64,000 nucleotides of DNA, taken from assembly GCA_037043015.1 (NCBI GenBank), contig CM073325.1, positions 10,457,001-10,521,000 of the forward strand. The letters are read 5' to 3'. Position numbers and translations under genes: made by a program. Every line of letters begins with the position of its first letter. The stretch's first letter is position 1. The DNA is from Bryum argenteum. Lineage: Eukaryota > Streptophyta > Bryopsida > Bryales > Bryaceae. Below the pieces are notes generated by a model. The model made no database searches. It was not told the origin of the DNA and saw nothing but the letters and a program-made list of their open reading frames with translations. Below, in pieces: positions 1 through 12,025 of this stretch.

Positions 1-124
1 CTAGTGAACTTAGAAACTATGACTCGGCATTGAGCATGTACGTTGGTCGATAGACAAAGCTCGCACATGAGAAGCTAAACCAAGACACGAGACCTGTACA
101 AGATCAAAGTGAAAATAAGAGTAC

Positions 125-2871
125 CTTGATTTTTCCAACAGCCCCTCTAAATCCATATTCAGCAGATTGCTTCTCTTTTAGGAGGGAGAGATAGGTGAAA
201 GGCTCTTCACTTAGTAATGGAGTATTCTGCCTACTCGAAGGCATTGGCAACGCCTCGAAGTCATCATCGTCATCACTATCCAAAAGCATGGGAGTATGCA
301 TATCTGCATAAATACCATAATCTCACTTAAGAAACAGCCCTACGCTCTTAGGCAGAGGGTGCTAAATATATAGGATATGCCGGTTTAGACAGAGGGTGCT
401 ATCCTATATATTTATGCCGGTATGTATGTAGCGAGAATAATCTCGGAGAAAGTAGTCCAAACAGAAATTAGAAAAGGGAGGCATACCAGCAAAAGAAGGT
501 TGAGCAACACTTTCATGTGTCGCGTTCTGCTCTACCTTCCGCGGCTGTGTGAAGGGTGTTTCATGCGAAATCGTTGGCCTTCTAGGACTGTTATCCGAAA
601 GCCCTTGATCCTTTACAGATGTCTGTGCCCATGGTATAGTAGTTTGCCTCCTTCTGACCTCAAGGCTTTGTACCGTGGGCTTGGTATCTGCAGGAGTCGG
701 TTGTTGCACTGCAACACTTACTCGGGTCTCAGTGCGTATTGGGCCAAGATCAGGAGCTGCTTGTTGGACAGTAACAGTTGATCTGATCTCAGTGCGAGTC
801 GGGACAGCTGCAAAAGTTACCTGTTGTAATGGGGCATTTAACCTGGTCTCGGTACGTGAGACATATAAAGAATGCCCACCGTTTGAATCTGTCTCAGGCA
901 CCTGTGCGGCTTGGACGCTACGAGCTGGCTGCCCCTGAGTAACAAACGACTGAACGATACCTGAAACATGCAACAAAATAGATAACTGAGGTTCTGATGA
1001 TTAAATGCTCTAGGACAATCTTGGCTAACGGGTAAGGGTTTCTAACTTTACCACCGATTCCACTACTAAACCACACAAACTGACAGATTCTATACTATCA
1101 CAGTGGATAATGTTGACTGACGATACAACAATACCTTTTCTAATTTCGGGGTCATTTGCCCACATAAGCATGTAAAAGACACTCATGTTGAGGAAGGATT
1201 TCAGAATTTGAAAGAATCGTTAGCTGATCAGAGCCTTGTTGATAAATAAGATAAGGTATCTTGGTGGAGTAGCTTACTTGCTGCACTTGATTGTATGGGT
1301 TGAACAGCGTGTCTACTAGGGGTATCTTGCGCAATAGGTGTGGCCGTCGCAGGGTTCGCCCCATCTGCATTTCTGGGCCATGCTTCGGCAGTTGCCCTTT
1401 CAACTAGTGAAGGCTCCCCTGTCTGACCTCTTCGATTTCTGCTACAATGAACAAGATCAGACAGAGCTCCATATACGATCTTGCATTATTTTCTAAGCTG
1501 GCATATGAAAAAAAAAGTATGAAACAATACTTCTAAAATGCATCTAAAATGCAACCACCTCCATGTGCAGCAAATCCATAAGGGGCTGAGAAATCAAACT
1601 TACCGACTGCCCCGAGCCGGTTTATTCACTTCATGCACTGCACGTAGACGAGCTTCCTCAAGACGCTGAACAACGCCTCCTATGACTTCCACGCTCTCGC
1701 TGCTTAGAAGAAAAACCCCCCGTCGCACAAATGCATTTCTCACACATATCTATGTCCAAAGATAGCAGAAAAATGAATCATAATCTTCCCATCACACCTA
1801 TTCCAGCAACCTACATGTGGAACAATCAAAACAACTCTAGAAAGCTCAACATGCTCGTAAACGATTTGACAAAGACCACAAAGAATGGTCCACCAACCTT
1901 TATGCCTGCAGGAAACATGTTCTGAAGAGCAGCGATAGGTCGATACTCGATACCGACGACTCGTTGCACACCGTCTGTCATAGAAAGCTTCAGGCACCGG
2001 CTTATGCCTGCTCCCCGCTCATGATATCTCTCTCTCAATGGAGCGCCGATGTCACTGATCTCGTCCACCTGGTACGGTGAACACAAAACTACAAAGAACC
2101 TGAGACATTTCATTTTCCAATTACAAGTTGAAAGTAGCTATCCAAGAATCCCCCCAGAACATTATCAAGCAACTATGACCGATTCATTATCCATCTTGTA
2201 TGATGAACCAGTACATTCTACAAACCAGGGCTCAAGGTCCTCCATTTAGAACAGTGCTTATAGTACCTCTTAAAGTCTGATGTTGAGAAAACGAGTTCGT
2301 CGCTTTTAGACAATTACAGGAACTTGCAAATATCCACCATCATTAGGAACAGAATAGTCACCTGGAGAACAAACGGTCCAGCGAGCTCCGTGGCATGAAG
2401 GCTTTGAAAGGAATTCGGCAAAAAGCCTGCGCCGACTTCATTAAAATCCGTGATAAGCAAATAAGCCAACGCAAGCTCACCCTGCTTGTCCACTCCGAAA
2501 GTACTAAACCCTGGGTGTGAGCCCTCCATCTCTCGAACAAACGATTCCAGCCATTCAGTGTGGACGTTGATTCCTCGCCTCCGCAATAACTGAAGAAGCG
2601 GACTTCCCCCCTGTTGAAAGTTATTCATTTGAGGGATGTTACGGGCAGGCTCGGCAGCAACAGGGAAAATGGTCACAGGAGGTGGCTCGTCAAAGATTTC
2701 ATCATCCTCTATTTCGTCCTCTAAGAGCATTGACTCAACGTCGAGCACAGATGAAGCCGCCACATTGTTCTCCGGAACTACGTGCTGCACGTCAATGCTG
2801 GCCTCCTCTTCTTCGTCCGAGGAGTCGGAAAGAAGCACTCGGCTTCTGCCTCTCACCACCCTCCTCGTCAT
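125..2871 (-). CDS. RMI1: RMI1, RecQ-mediated genome instability protein 1 (3' end off window)
   Basis: RMI1 is the OB-fold subunit of the RecQ helicase-TOP3A-RMI complex, which dissolves double Holliday junctions in the nucleus. I read six exons: 2871-2362, 2068-1898, 1749-1604, 1438-1278, 960-487 and 303-125, giving 547 codons with consistent phases. The start MTRRVVRGRSR is followed by an acidic segment. The RMI_N/DUF1767 domain then runs from about residue 85, with GAGFLPNSFQSLHATELAGP, then LKLSMTDGVQRVVGIEYRPI, then RRGVFLLSSESVEVIGGVV and HEVNKPARGSR, all typical of plant RMI1. Exon 5 is low complexity and holds three diverged copies of a TRTE(I/T)R..V.VQQ motif. Exon 6 has an acidic run and then PFTYLSLLKEK, which begins the plant C-terminal OB region. 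The rest of that region lies to the left of base 1. Identification is from family knowledge; exon edges are by eye. Confidence 0.93.
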
Positions 2872-3740
2872 GGCTTAGCCTTGGCTTCTCAACTATCACA
2901 GCCATAACCAAATTCTTAGAGAGTGCTTCTAATTTTCCACTGAGCAAACAGAAAGCAACACTGTTTCTTTTTCAAACACGAACCATCTAGTTTAACTATC
3001 AACCTCGGTGACAATCTTTACTACACACTCCTTACACTCGCCCTCCTCTGGTCAGCTATCAGCTTCGGTAAGAACAAATCAAATTTACAAAACGCACCAA
3101 AACCTACAACACCTACCAAAAGCTTGAATCACATTTCTTTGAAATTCCTAAACCCTCGATAAATCTCCCGCAGAGCGAGTTGTCGTAAAATTGTCGAACG
3201 AGTATTCAAATTAGCTTTGAATTTCAGCAAAGAAATATTCAATCAAGCAACTGGCGGCAAAATAAATTCAAATTCCGCCTGTTTCTGTCCCAGCGATCAA
3301 ACAAATGGACGAACAGAAACTAAACGTACTCTATGCCGAAAGTCAATCTAAACCTATCGATACGTCGTAACTGCGATTTGTAAAGCCTCGAATGCGGGTA
3401 GAGATGAAGAGCAACAACTTACATGGAGTGAGGTGCAACGACATGATGTTTCAAGCTTCTTGCGGCATCACGCATTAAATTATCGAAGCTTCACGGAGCG
3501 AGGTAGCATGATCATGACTGTGAACGTTCAATTCAGGTGAAAGCTTCATTGTATGAAGAATCACTCTGTGCTGTTTTCGAAGTGCAGCGATTTCTTCTTG
3601 CGCAGGAGCGCTCGACGAGGACGACGAACTAGTAGCTTGAGCTTGAATGTTCGCTAATCTAGGTTAGAGCCCCATTAGTCCCATAAAAATTTTCTTTCCT
3701 TTCCTTCCTAAAAAGCTATTTCTCAAATTTTCACACTTTC
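2872..3740. other. Upstream region of RMI1, no gene seen
   Basis: This region lies 5' of RMI1 and should carry its promoter and leader. A short telo-box-like AAACCCT occurs near 3150. I see no open frame with recognisable homology on either strand. Confidence 0.5.
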
Positions 3741-3989
3741 TTTGCCCCTAAAAGTCCTTGGTGGAAAATTGCTTAAATTGTAAGGTATAACCTTTTCTAC
3801 TTCAAGATCAAAAAAGTTCAAACTAAGCATTATCTAAAAGATCCAACCATAGTTAACTTGACATACTACTTGCACGCCAAATTTGAACAGTTGATTTTAT
3901 TCCTTGTGTAAGATTATAACGATCAAAATTGGCTGAATTTTGTTCCTATTAGGTTCCTCATAACCCACTTCACGATCTTTAGAGGTTAA
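3741..3989. repeat. Degenerate copy of the TTAA-flanked MITE family (type 2)
   Basis: This shares a diverged body with 47529-47792, 44440-44665, 45835-46055 and part of 43813-44433. Landmarks are a run meaning roughly 'aagattcaaccgtaagat', a segment near 'ccaaatttgaaccgctcat', and 'ataatggtcaaagttggctga'. The right end is CTTTAGAGGTTAA; the left end (CCCCTAAAAG) has lost its TTAA. Related bodies elsewhere are in the opposite orientation. It is non-coding. Confidence 0.6.
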
Positions 3990-5189
3990 ACACATTGGAT
4001 TTAAAAACTAAACTCATAAATTCATAGAGTTCTTAATTTATAGTAATTGTACAGAAGGAGATTTTGAAATTGGCTTTTTTACATTTCAATATTATTGATA
4101 CAAGCATTGAACAAACATGGTTTTGTTATTGCTTGATTTACTTATCACTCTTAGAATAAAAAAAGTATTTGTACCACATGTACCGTGCCAACTATCTATG
4201 TAATTATAGTGGAAAGTGCTAAATGTTTATCAATTGGAGTGGATTACATGACTTCGTAAGCAATCACAATACACTAAGGTTCCATAGTGAAGCATCAAGT
4301 AGACAATCTCGTATGTATATTGAGGTTCATACATGAAATGCAAAGTGATTGAGGATGTGTTCACGACATTTCAATGGCAAAGAGGATGGACTTTGAGTTG
4401 GAAACTAGTTCATGCCCTAAAACCAAGTTTCACTGAGTTTTAAACTAGAATTCTACTCAATTAAATTGAAGTTTAGCTATCAATAAGGATCAGAGTGTTG
4501 TGCAATTTTATGCATATACAGTGACAAACAAAACCGAGTACAGTTATGACTCACCTTCATTCAAAAAATCATATCATAAGCATAAGTGAGCCAAATTCAA
4601 ATGTGTCTAAACAAAAATTTTAGTGCATAATGTATCACACGATGCTAAAAAGTTTGAAGTAGAGTTGAATTGGGGTTTGGAAGATATCAAATGCCAAAGT
4701 AGACTAGCCATTGACTCAGTTTTGTTCCAAATTGCTTAAAAAGCTTTCAAAATTTGCACAATTTAGAATGAAGCCAACTTTCTTGTGCATTGCCTGTAAG
4801 GTAATGCCAAACATCACCTTGAACATTGTAAATATGGCACATAATAATCCTCTATGGAATTGATAGCACGCAATGTTAGTGGGCTTTACAAATGACCTAT
4901 ACAAATCAATATTGGCCATTATTGCATGTATTTCATTTTTTATTTGAAATGTTTTCAATCTTGAATAAAATCCTTTATACCTTGATTGTTTATATTGGGA
5001 TGACGTGATGATTTTCTTATTCAACCCTATTGATGTTCCAATGATGATTGATGAAAGCTTTCCATCTACTACAATGATTTCCCTTACTTGCATTTTAGTG
5101 AAGCCATTTCATAAAAATTCTAATGCTTCATTTTGACCCTTCTTTAATTTTAATGCTAAAAATTCTTGTTATTTGCAATTTTGGTGCAT

Positions 5190-5954
5190 ACATGTTCAGT
5201 AAGAAGAGAAAGTTTTGTTGATGCTAGAAATGCAAATTATAAGAATTTTCATAAAATTGGCATTTTTAGTCGAATTGCAGTCAAAAAACCTTTTTTGACA
5301 CCTCGTCACATGTCTCAACGATTAGCTTTTGCTCAGAAGTACCGTGGATGGAGTGCAAAAGAGTGGGAGCGTGTTGTTTGGACAGATGAATCCACTTTTG
5401 AAATTGGAAAAAATTCTCGGCAAATTCATGTTTGGAGAAGTACATACGAGCTTTATTCATCAAGTTGTCTAGCTCCTACTTTTAAAAGTGGAAGGACTTC
5501 TTTAATGATATGGGGCGCATTTACCGGAGGACAAAAGTCATAACTTGTCTTTATGCCTAAAGGTCAACGTTCTGCTAAGGATTTTATAGAAGTGGTTTAC
5601 GATGCCAAATTGGTTCATTTCATGGGTCAAATTCTACAAGGAGTGCTTATGGAAGATGGGGCACCCGTCCATAGGAGCAAAATATGTGAAGAATGGAGAC
5701 AAAGCCACCTTCTCGAAAAGCTCAACTGGCCTGCAAACTCTCCCGATCTCAATCCAATCGAGAACGTTTGGAGGATGTTAAAAGATGTTGTGCAACATGG
5801 CAAACAATGCCCTAGAAACTTAGATGTGTTGAAGGTAGTTCTTGAAAGAGAGTGGAAGTTAGTCAATGGTACAAAGCTCCTTCAACTATGTCATTCTATG
5901 CCCTCTAGGTTACTAGCACTAATTGACGCTAATGGAGGACATACACGTTGGTAG
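5190..5954 (+). pseudogene. Tc1/mariner-type DD34E transposase relic
   Basis: The catalytic part of a Tc1-like transposase is readable in one frame: GIFSRIAVKKPFL, then VVWTDESTFEIG (first Asp), then MEDGAPVHRS (second Asp), then WPANSPDLNPIENVWRMLK (catalytic Glu), ending in NGGHTRW. I count 34 residues between the second Asp and the Glu, the DD34E spacing of Tc1-like elements. An in-frame TAA at 5541-5543 splits the frame just after GAFTGGQKS. The N-terminal helix-turn-helix DNA-binding region is not found upstream, so the copy is also 5' truncated. It therefore should not encode active transposase. The C-terminal GGHTRW resembles Tc1-like transposases of fungi and other microbial eukaryotes; closest relatives would need a database search. 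Confidence 0.88.
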
Positions 5955-6475
5955 ATATGGAATAACTTTTTTGTGTACATCTTTTGGCTTTGAAATTTAT
6001 ATCATATGTTACCAGCGTAGAGATGATCTTGTGCCAAAAATTTCACTATGTATCAACAAAAACTCAATCCTAAGGAGGGCGTCAAAGTTGGAAGTAGTAA
6101 AATGGTTTTCCCCTTTGTTTCTCAAAACTACACATGTTGATAGATTTGGAATATTATTTTTTGTATGGGTCTTTTGACTTGAAATTTTCCACACATGCAA
6201 ACAACATAAAAATGTTTTTGCTCCAAAAATTTCATGGTCAAAAAAAATTTCCTCAATTCTTGGGAGGGTGTCAAAGTTGGCAGCTGTGACACTTTTCTCA
6301 CAGCTATCCCATGTTGGTAGATCTTGCATAAGTTTTTTTGTATAAGTCTCCTGGACTTGAAATTTGGTATGCATGTTTTCAACATAAAGATGATGTTGTC
6401 CCCAAATTTTCATGGTAAAATAAAAATTTCTCAGCTTTGGGGAGGGTGTCAAAGTTAGCAGCAGTGTAGGACACT
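5946..6475. repeat. ~180-bp direct tandem repeat, about 2.9 copies
   Basis: The landmark GGAGGGYGTCAAAGTTRG recurs at about 6074, 6263 and 6441, and TTG(G/A)TAGAT recurs near 5949, 6137 and 6313. Spacing is 189 and 178 bp. The first unit begins inside the last codons of the transposase relic. A 147-codon minus-strand frame (6452-6009) stays open across the units and so encodes an internally repetitive ~60-residue peptide; I do not recognise it and treat it as probably fortuitous. Confidence 0.75.
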
Positions 6476-6873
6476 ATCCCTGGAACTACTAAACGGCCAA
6501 TTTGAATGTCACCCTATTGTACATTCTGGATACATTCACACTTAGGTACATTTAGGGCTAAAATAGTTGAGTTTATGTGGCTAGTACTCACATTTTGTGA
6601 GATTTAGGTTTATCTATATTTTACATATTTTTTCAATTTTACTAATTTTTCCAATCAACATATTCACACCTCAAATCATCTCAAAATGCACCGTCCATGT
6701 GGAAACTATCGTAAATTGAATTGATGAACATTAAGCTGCATTCTCATTGAGATGGATGGAGAGGTGGATGTGCAAATCTTGCACCATCCTTTAACTTGAT
6801 CACAAAAATGATCTGGGCTTAAAACCTTGTGCATGAAAATTGGTAACAGGGAGTTAATAACCGCACCATCATT

Positions 6874-9800
6874 TTATTTTCCGATACAGAACCGATTGAA
6901 AATATTCGACAATACCTCTTCCGAAACATCATCACCACTAATTTCACCTAAAGCAATAGCAGCCTCTTTGAGATCTATGGTCCACATATCGAGAGGAATC
7001 TCTAATTGCACCGACTCCACGACCCTTAAAAGTGCTTCGTTCGCTCTCACGAGCTGCTCAGCTTGTCTCTGAAGAAGCAAAACCAGAATGTCAAACATTA
7101 AACTCCGAAAACAACATTAAAAGATGAATTCAGAAATCACTCTATTTATACAATGAGATAAGCATGTCAAACTCTCAGTGCTCACCTGATTCACAGCCCA
7201 CTGATGGCCCTCACTTGAAACATGCCCAAGGCCAACCAGATCTAGAATGGCAATATCCAGCTCTTGGAGGCCAACACCTTGCGTTGCACAGGTTGCCACC
7301 TTTTTGAAAAAGGCTTCCTGCACATCTTGAGGCAATTGTACCGATCCAGCTGCAGCTCTATCCACCTTGTTCACAACTAGTATTGAAGGAACCTGCACGC
7401 TCTCCACCTCCTGAAGAATCCCAACAACATCAGTAAAAATAATCAAGATAAGGCCCACAGTACAACATGATAGCAAGATCAATCTACTTACATTGGTGGC
7501 GGATGCAACTTTTGTGGAAGAGGCCATGGGGCCTGCCAGAACACCACCAGCCTGCTCTTTTCTTTGGCGAAGAATGCCTTCTGTGCCCCAAATGCGTTCG
7601 AAAATTATGGAGTCGGCCGAAGTCCACCCATCACTGGCACTTATGACCATGACAACGACGTCAGCAGCTTTTGCAACTGCTTCTGATCGTTCAACTCCTG
7701 TACGACAGAACCTCCTCGAATCAAAAACGAGGAACTCCACAATAATAAATCATCTATAAGTGTATCCTACATCAAGGTAATCGTCGTAAGGAAAGCCTAA
7801 AGTCAAGAAACCCGAAAGAAAGAGATGGCACTTGATAGTCCATCTCTAACACACAATAGTTGCAACAATACATCAGCAATGCGTAAGAAGATGGTCTCTA
7901 CCAAAGTTGAGTACTAATATCAGAGAATGTAACAAAGACAGGGTGCCCTGGTGACTAAAGGAAGAGGCTAAGAGGCTCACGCGTACCGATTTTTTCAACA
8001 ACATCAACTGTCTCACGGATACCAGCCGTATCCAGCAAGTTAACAGCAATCCCACCCACCACCATCCGAGCTTCCACGATGTCTCGTGTCGTGCCAGGAA
8101 TATCCGTGACTATTGCCCTTTCACTCTGCAAACAGGTACCAAAATTCTAGGTAAATATTACATTACGAGTCTATACCAACTATGAGAATTTTCGAGAAAA
8201 GACTAGTCCACGCATTTACCACAAAAGAGACACGCAATGAAGTGATTCGTACAACAACTGCACGAACATCCCAGATTTTCTGTATCCATATGCTTATATT
8301 GCTGTCAATCTGACGATGTTCTTGAAAATAAACAGAAAGGAGTCTCACCTACTTGGCTCCAGGCATTCAGAATACTGGACTTGCCAACATTTGGCCTCCC
8401 AACGATGGCAACCTGCAGAACGATCAAATGCAGCACAGAAAAAATGAGTAACGACTTCGCAAATTCCATAGTGCTCCTTGCAATTGATAGAGAACGAAGA
8501 CATAACTGCATAGAGCTTCATACCAGCTATTTAGAACTTTATAATATTTGTAGCTTGACCATAAAATAGAAACGAGTCATGTAGGAAAGATTCAATTCTC
8601 ACCTGCAAGCCGGACTGCAACAAGCGACCTCGACCAGCCGTAGTTAATGCCTGTTGTAACCGCTCGCACATGGTCTCAATCCTCGTAACTAGAGCGCTGG
8701 TGTCTAAACTGGGCATCTCATCATCAAAGTCCAAGCGTGCCTCCATCTCTACCAACAAGTCTATGCACTCCAGTCGCAGAGCTTGCACAAAACTTGACAG
8801 CCCCCCCTGTAGAATGGCCAGCCAAGTCTGAGGTTGATGAACAATACGGACCAAAAGCAGACAACTGGAACAAATTAAGAACAGAGACCTAGGAAATTGA
8901 CAAAGTCGAACAACGTTGTGATAAACCGAAATTTCCATAATGAGGTATAAAACTTTGCAAACCCACTGTGTTGTGTGGAAAGAGGCATGATAAAAAAAAT
9001 CGTAGATCACGTATTCGTCTACCTGGATACCAGCAAGAGCAGACTGTGCTGCAACAGAGGTTTTAGCGGCCAGAAGTTGTTGCACATTTTCTGCTTGTGC
9101 AAGATCCAGACGGCCATTCAAGAATGCCCGTAAGGTGAATTCCCCTGCAAACCGCAAGAAAAGTCATTCGCACAATACGCTTTGACTTTCACTGCACAGA
9201 AAAGAGAAGACGAGCTTATAAAGGCGAGGTAGAGTAACAAACCAGGTTGTGCCAGCCTAGCACCAGCTTCCAAGCAAAGCTGCAGAACCCGGCGCACACA
9301 CACATCCCCTCCATGACATTGCAACTCCACAACGTCTTCTCTCGTGTAAGATCTCGGTGCCAACATCGGCACCACCAAAACCTGCATGCATATATAGCCA
9401 TTATCACCATACTGGTCCGTTCCACAAACGAGACCACTCAGACCTCGAAATTGACTACTCCGGGCTTCTGAGTTATGCAGATATCATCAAAAGGATAACT
9501 TCGAGTCTATTTACCTCATCAACGAGCGATCCAGAAGTATCCACCAGATTACCATACTGCACTCGATGACTCTCAGGCGTCCACTCACTTCCAAGGGGCG
9601 ATGTTCTCGTCCTTCCAGCCGGTTGAAACATGCGGCCAACAATTTCAACGGCTGAAGTCCCAGACAAACGCACGATTGCGACAGCTCCATGTTGTCCGCC
9701 CATTGCAGTAACTATGGCTGCAATGGTATCATTGTCTGACGATCCTTCCGGTTCTTCTTGTTTAGAACCAAGATACTCGTCGTTTAGTCTTGCATCCCTC

Positions 9801-11033
9801 GTGTAAACTGCTGCTCCAGCTGCAAAGAGATGACATGTTACATGTTCGTGTACCATGAATTGACGAGAAGGAGCTCCGTGTCTTTGTTACCAACTGTTTG
9901 ACGAAACATCTAGATTGTTTGACGAAGAACTACTTCCTACTACAAAGTATTGTATATGTCAAAAGCCTTGATAACTTCTACGTCGTCATCTGATTCCTAA
10001 CAAACTTCCAAGACTACCTGACGATTTGCCGCTGAAAACTGCAGAGATTGTGTGAGGAGGTTGAACTCGTCGTTCGTACACCTCCTGGTCCTTCTTAGGC
10101 AGTCGTCCATTTAACCTGAAACAGATAACCAGACAAATGTTATTGACATGAGGTCATGACTAGAAGCCTCCAGGATTCCTTCACATCGATCTCTTCAATG
10201 GTAAAAATTATCACAGACGATAGCCCTTGACGAGTGGGTCGTCTTTTACGTACTTAAGGCATCAAAAGACATCCAGAACTATTGCGCAAAATCAGTAGCA
10301 ACAAACCTCAATAAAGCCAAACAACGCAGACCATATTATGCAGCTTGATTCTTGAGAATGCCTCATGATAATCACACATCATAAATAATTACGTCGATGA
10401 CAATGTCACCATTAATTTGAAAAATTTCTTCAGGAAGTCAAACTAACTGAGTGTGACATGCACTGAGCACTGCACGCTACCGCAACGTTCTCAGGTCATC
10501 CGCAGATCTACGACAGAAATCATATACAGAAAACGAAATTTTCTGATTTCTAAATGTCTATTGATTTCATTTCGATTGCATCTCTATCGTAATCTGTTCC
10601 GGGATTGCTGAAAGATATCAAAGAGGTACTATCAACTCAAATCCCGGCAAACGGAATGAGACAATTCGATCAATTGACTTACGTTTCGGACAAAATAAAA
10701 GCCACCTTCGACCTATCCCCTCTCGCTCTTCGAACAAAAAACTATCTCCTACATTGTCGAGAAATACAGCATAGTCTCCCAACAGAAGCCATATCTAGTC
10801 CTTGTCCGGGAGAATATTGAGAACCTTGACACTGCAAGGTGGAGATTGACCAGGGTTTAATGTGTAGCAGCTATAGGTCACCGCCCTCGCGAAAAACAGA
10901 ACACTCACCAGGAGGAATTTCGCGACGGGCAGCTTGGCCTCCCGACTCCCGAGCAAATTCGCCATGATTTGAGCGCTGAGGGAAACGATGGCAGAAAGAT
11001 AGGATACCGTCGCACAAACACGGACGACGCCAT
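6874..11033 (-). CDS. MnmE: tRNA modification GTPase MnmE/MSS1, organelle-targeted
   Basis: MnmE works with MnmG to place the (carboxymethyl)aminomethyl group on U34 of certain tRNAs, here presumably in mitochondria and/or plastids. Eleven exons (11033-10909, 10115-10018, 9819-9515, 9381-9243, 9144-9023, 8806-8603, 8412-8353, 8125-7987, 7697-7492, 7410-7186, 7068-6874) encode 605 aa. The start [20 protein letters not shown] reads as a transit peptide and was chosen because only this frame joins exon 2. The N-terminal domain contains [29 protein letters not shown] and [19 protein letters not shown]. The G domain has GRPNVGKSS (P-loop), [15 protein letters not shown] and NKVD. The protein ends in the hallmark FCIGK, whose Cys is important for catalysis. 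All key motifs are intact. A telo-box lies at 11193-11201, just upstream. Confidence 0.95.
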
Positions 11034-11311
11034 GCAATTTCTTCAGCTGCCCCAACCAGAAGAGATAGGTGCAGAAATGAGCACCATTCACCGAAATTGA
11101 ACTCAATCGCTATTTCATAAAGGATTGCACGTACTACTGATGATTCTGAGGTTTCTGTCACAGCGCGAATTGCAAAGTACTCGTCTTCCGATAAACCCTA
11201 GTTCTTCAATTCTTCAACACACTGACGCTAAAGTGGTAACATTCGAGGAAGAAAACGAATGGTACCGCTCCAAAGAGTACCAAAGTAGAAAGGATAAACA
11301 TCCAAGTAGTA

Positions 11312-11877
11312 CTCCCTCCGTCCCATAATGATCTTCATGTTGGCCTTCTTTTTTTGTCCCAAAATGATCTTCCAATTGCACTTTGTGATGTTGAAATTGG
11401 TCAAATTTGCCTTATGATTGTTATTTGACACTAGCAAAACTACTCTAAGTGGTTGTTTTCGCTCCATCCATGCAAACATCAAGCAAAAGACAAATACAAT
11501 GATTGAAAGCATTAATCTATACTTATAGTTTTTATTTTTTGCATCTCTTTGAGTATTTCCCAATTGAAGTAGATTAAGTTTTGGAAGCTGAAACAAAGGT
11601 CTATATGTGGTCTTAGGCATATGCTAAATGTCCACAAAATGGCAACCTCACACTCAACAATTAAGTGCTCACCGGTGTTCTTTAAACACGCCCAAAAATA
11701 TTCACTTTTCAATATTCAAAAACTACATTTTAAAAGGGTTTCAAAACTTAATTTTTTTAGGATGCAAAGAGAACACCAAACTCTACATACTATGCAAATT
11801 GAGTCTTTAAAATTTTATTTTTATCCTTAATATATAAGATTTGGTCTAACAGGAAGATCATTTTGGGACGGAGGGAG
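11312..11877. mobile_element. Stowaway-like MITE, ~566 bp
   Basis: The ends are inverted: CTCCCTCCGTCCCATAATGA at the left and a near-perfect reverse complement (gatcattttgggacggagggag) at the right, each bordered by TA (310-311 and 878-879). TA target sites and CTCCCTCCGTCC termini are the Stowaway hallmark. There is no coding capacity. Confidence 0.85.
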
Positions 11878-11921
11878 TATATCATTTCTAGTAGTCGTAG
11901 GTAATTAATTAGTAGTAGCTA

Positions 11922-12023
11922 CTCCCTCCGTCCCATTTATATTGTCCGATAGGTTCTCTCAAATCTACATTGGGAGGTAGATTTGAAAGAACCTACTGTA
12001 CAATATAAATGGGACAGAGGGAG
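11922..12023. mobile_element. Short Stowaway-like MITE forming a near-complete hairpin, ~102 bp
   Basis: The arms CTCCCTCCGTCCCATTTATA and its inverse meet almost end to end, so the whole element folds into one hairpin. It is flanked by TA at 11920-11921 and 12024-12025. It lies about 45 bp from the longer related element. Confidence 0.88.
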
Positions 12024-12025
12024 TA

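Noticed and set aside
404..938. Plus-strand frames overlapping RMI1 exon 5
   Set aside because: The minus frame has splice sites in phase and RMI1 context; the plus frames are shadows.
4716..5093. 125-codon minus-strand ORF
   Set aside because: No recognisable motif, AT-rich, no splice or promoter support; it lies just before the transposase relic but does not supply its missing N terminus.
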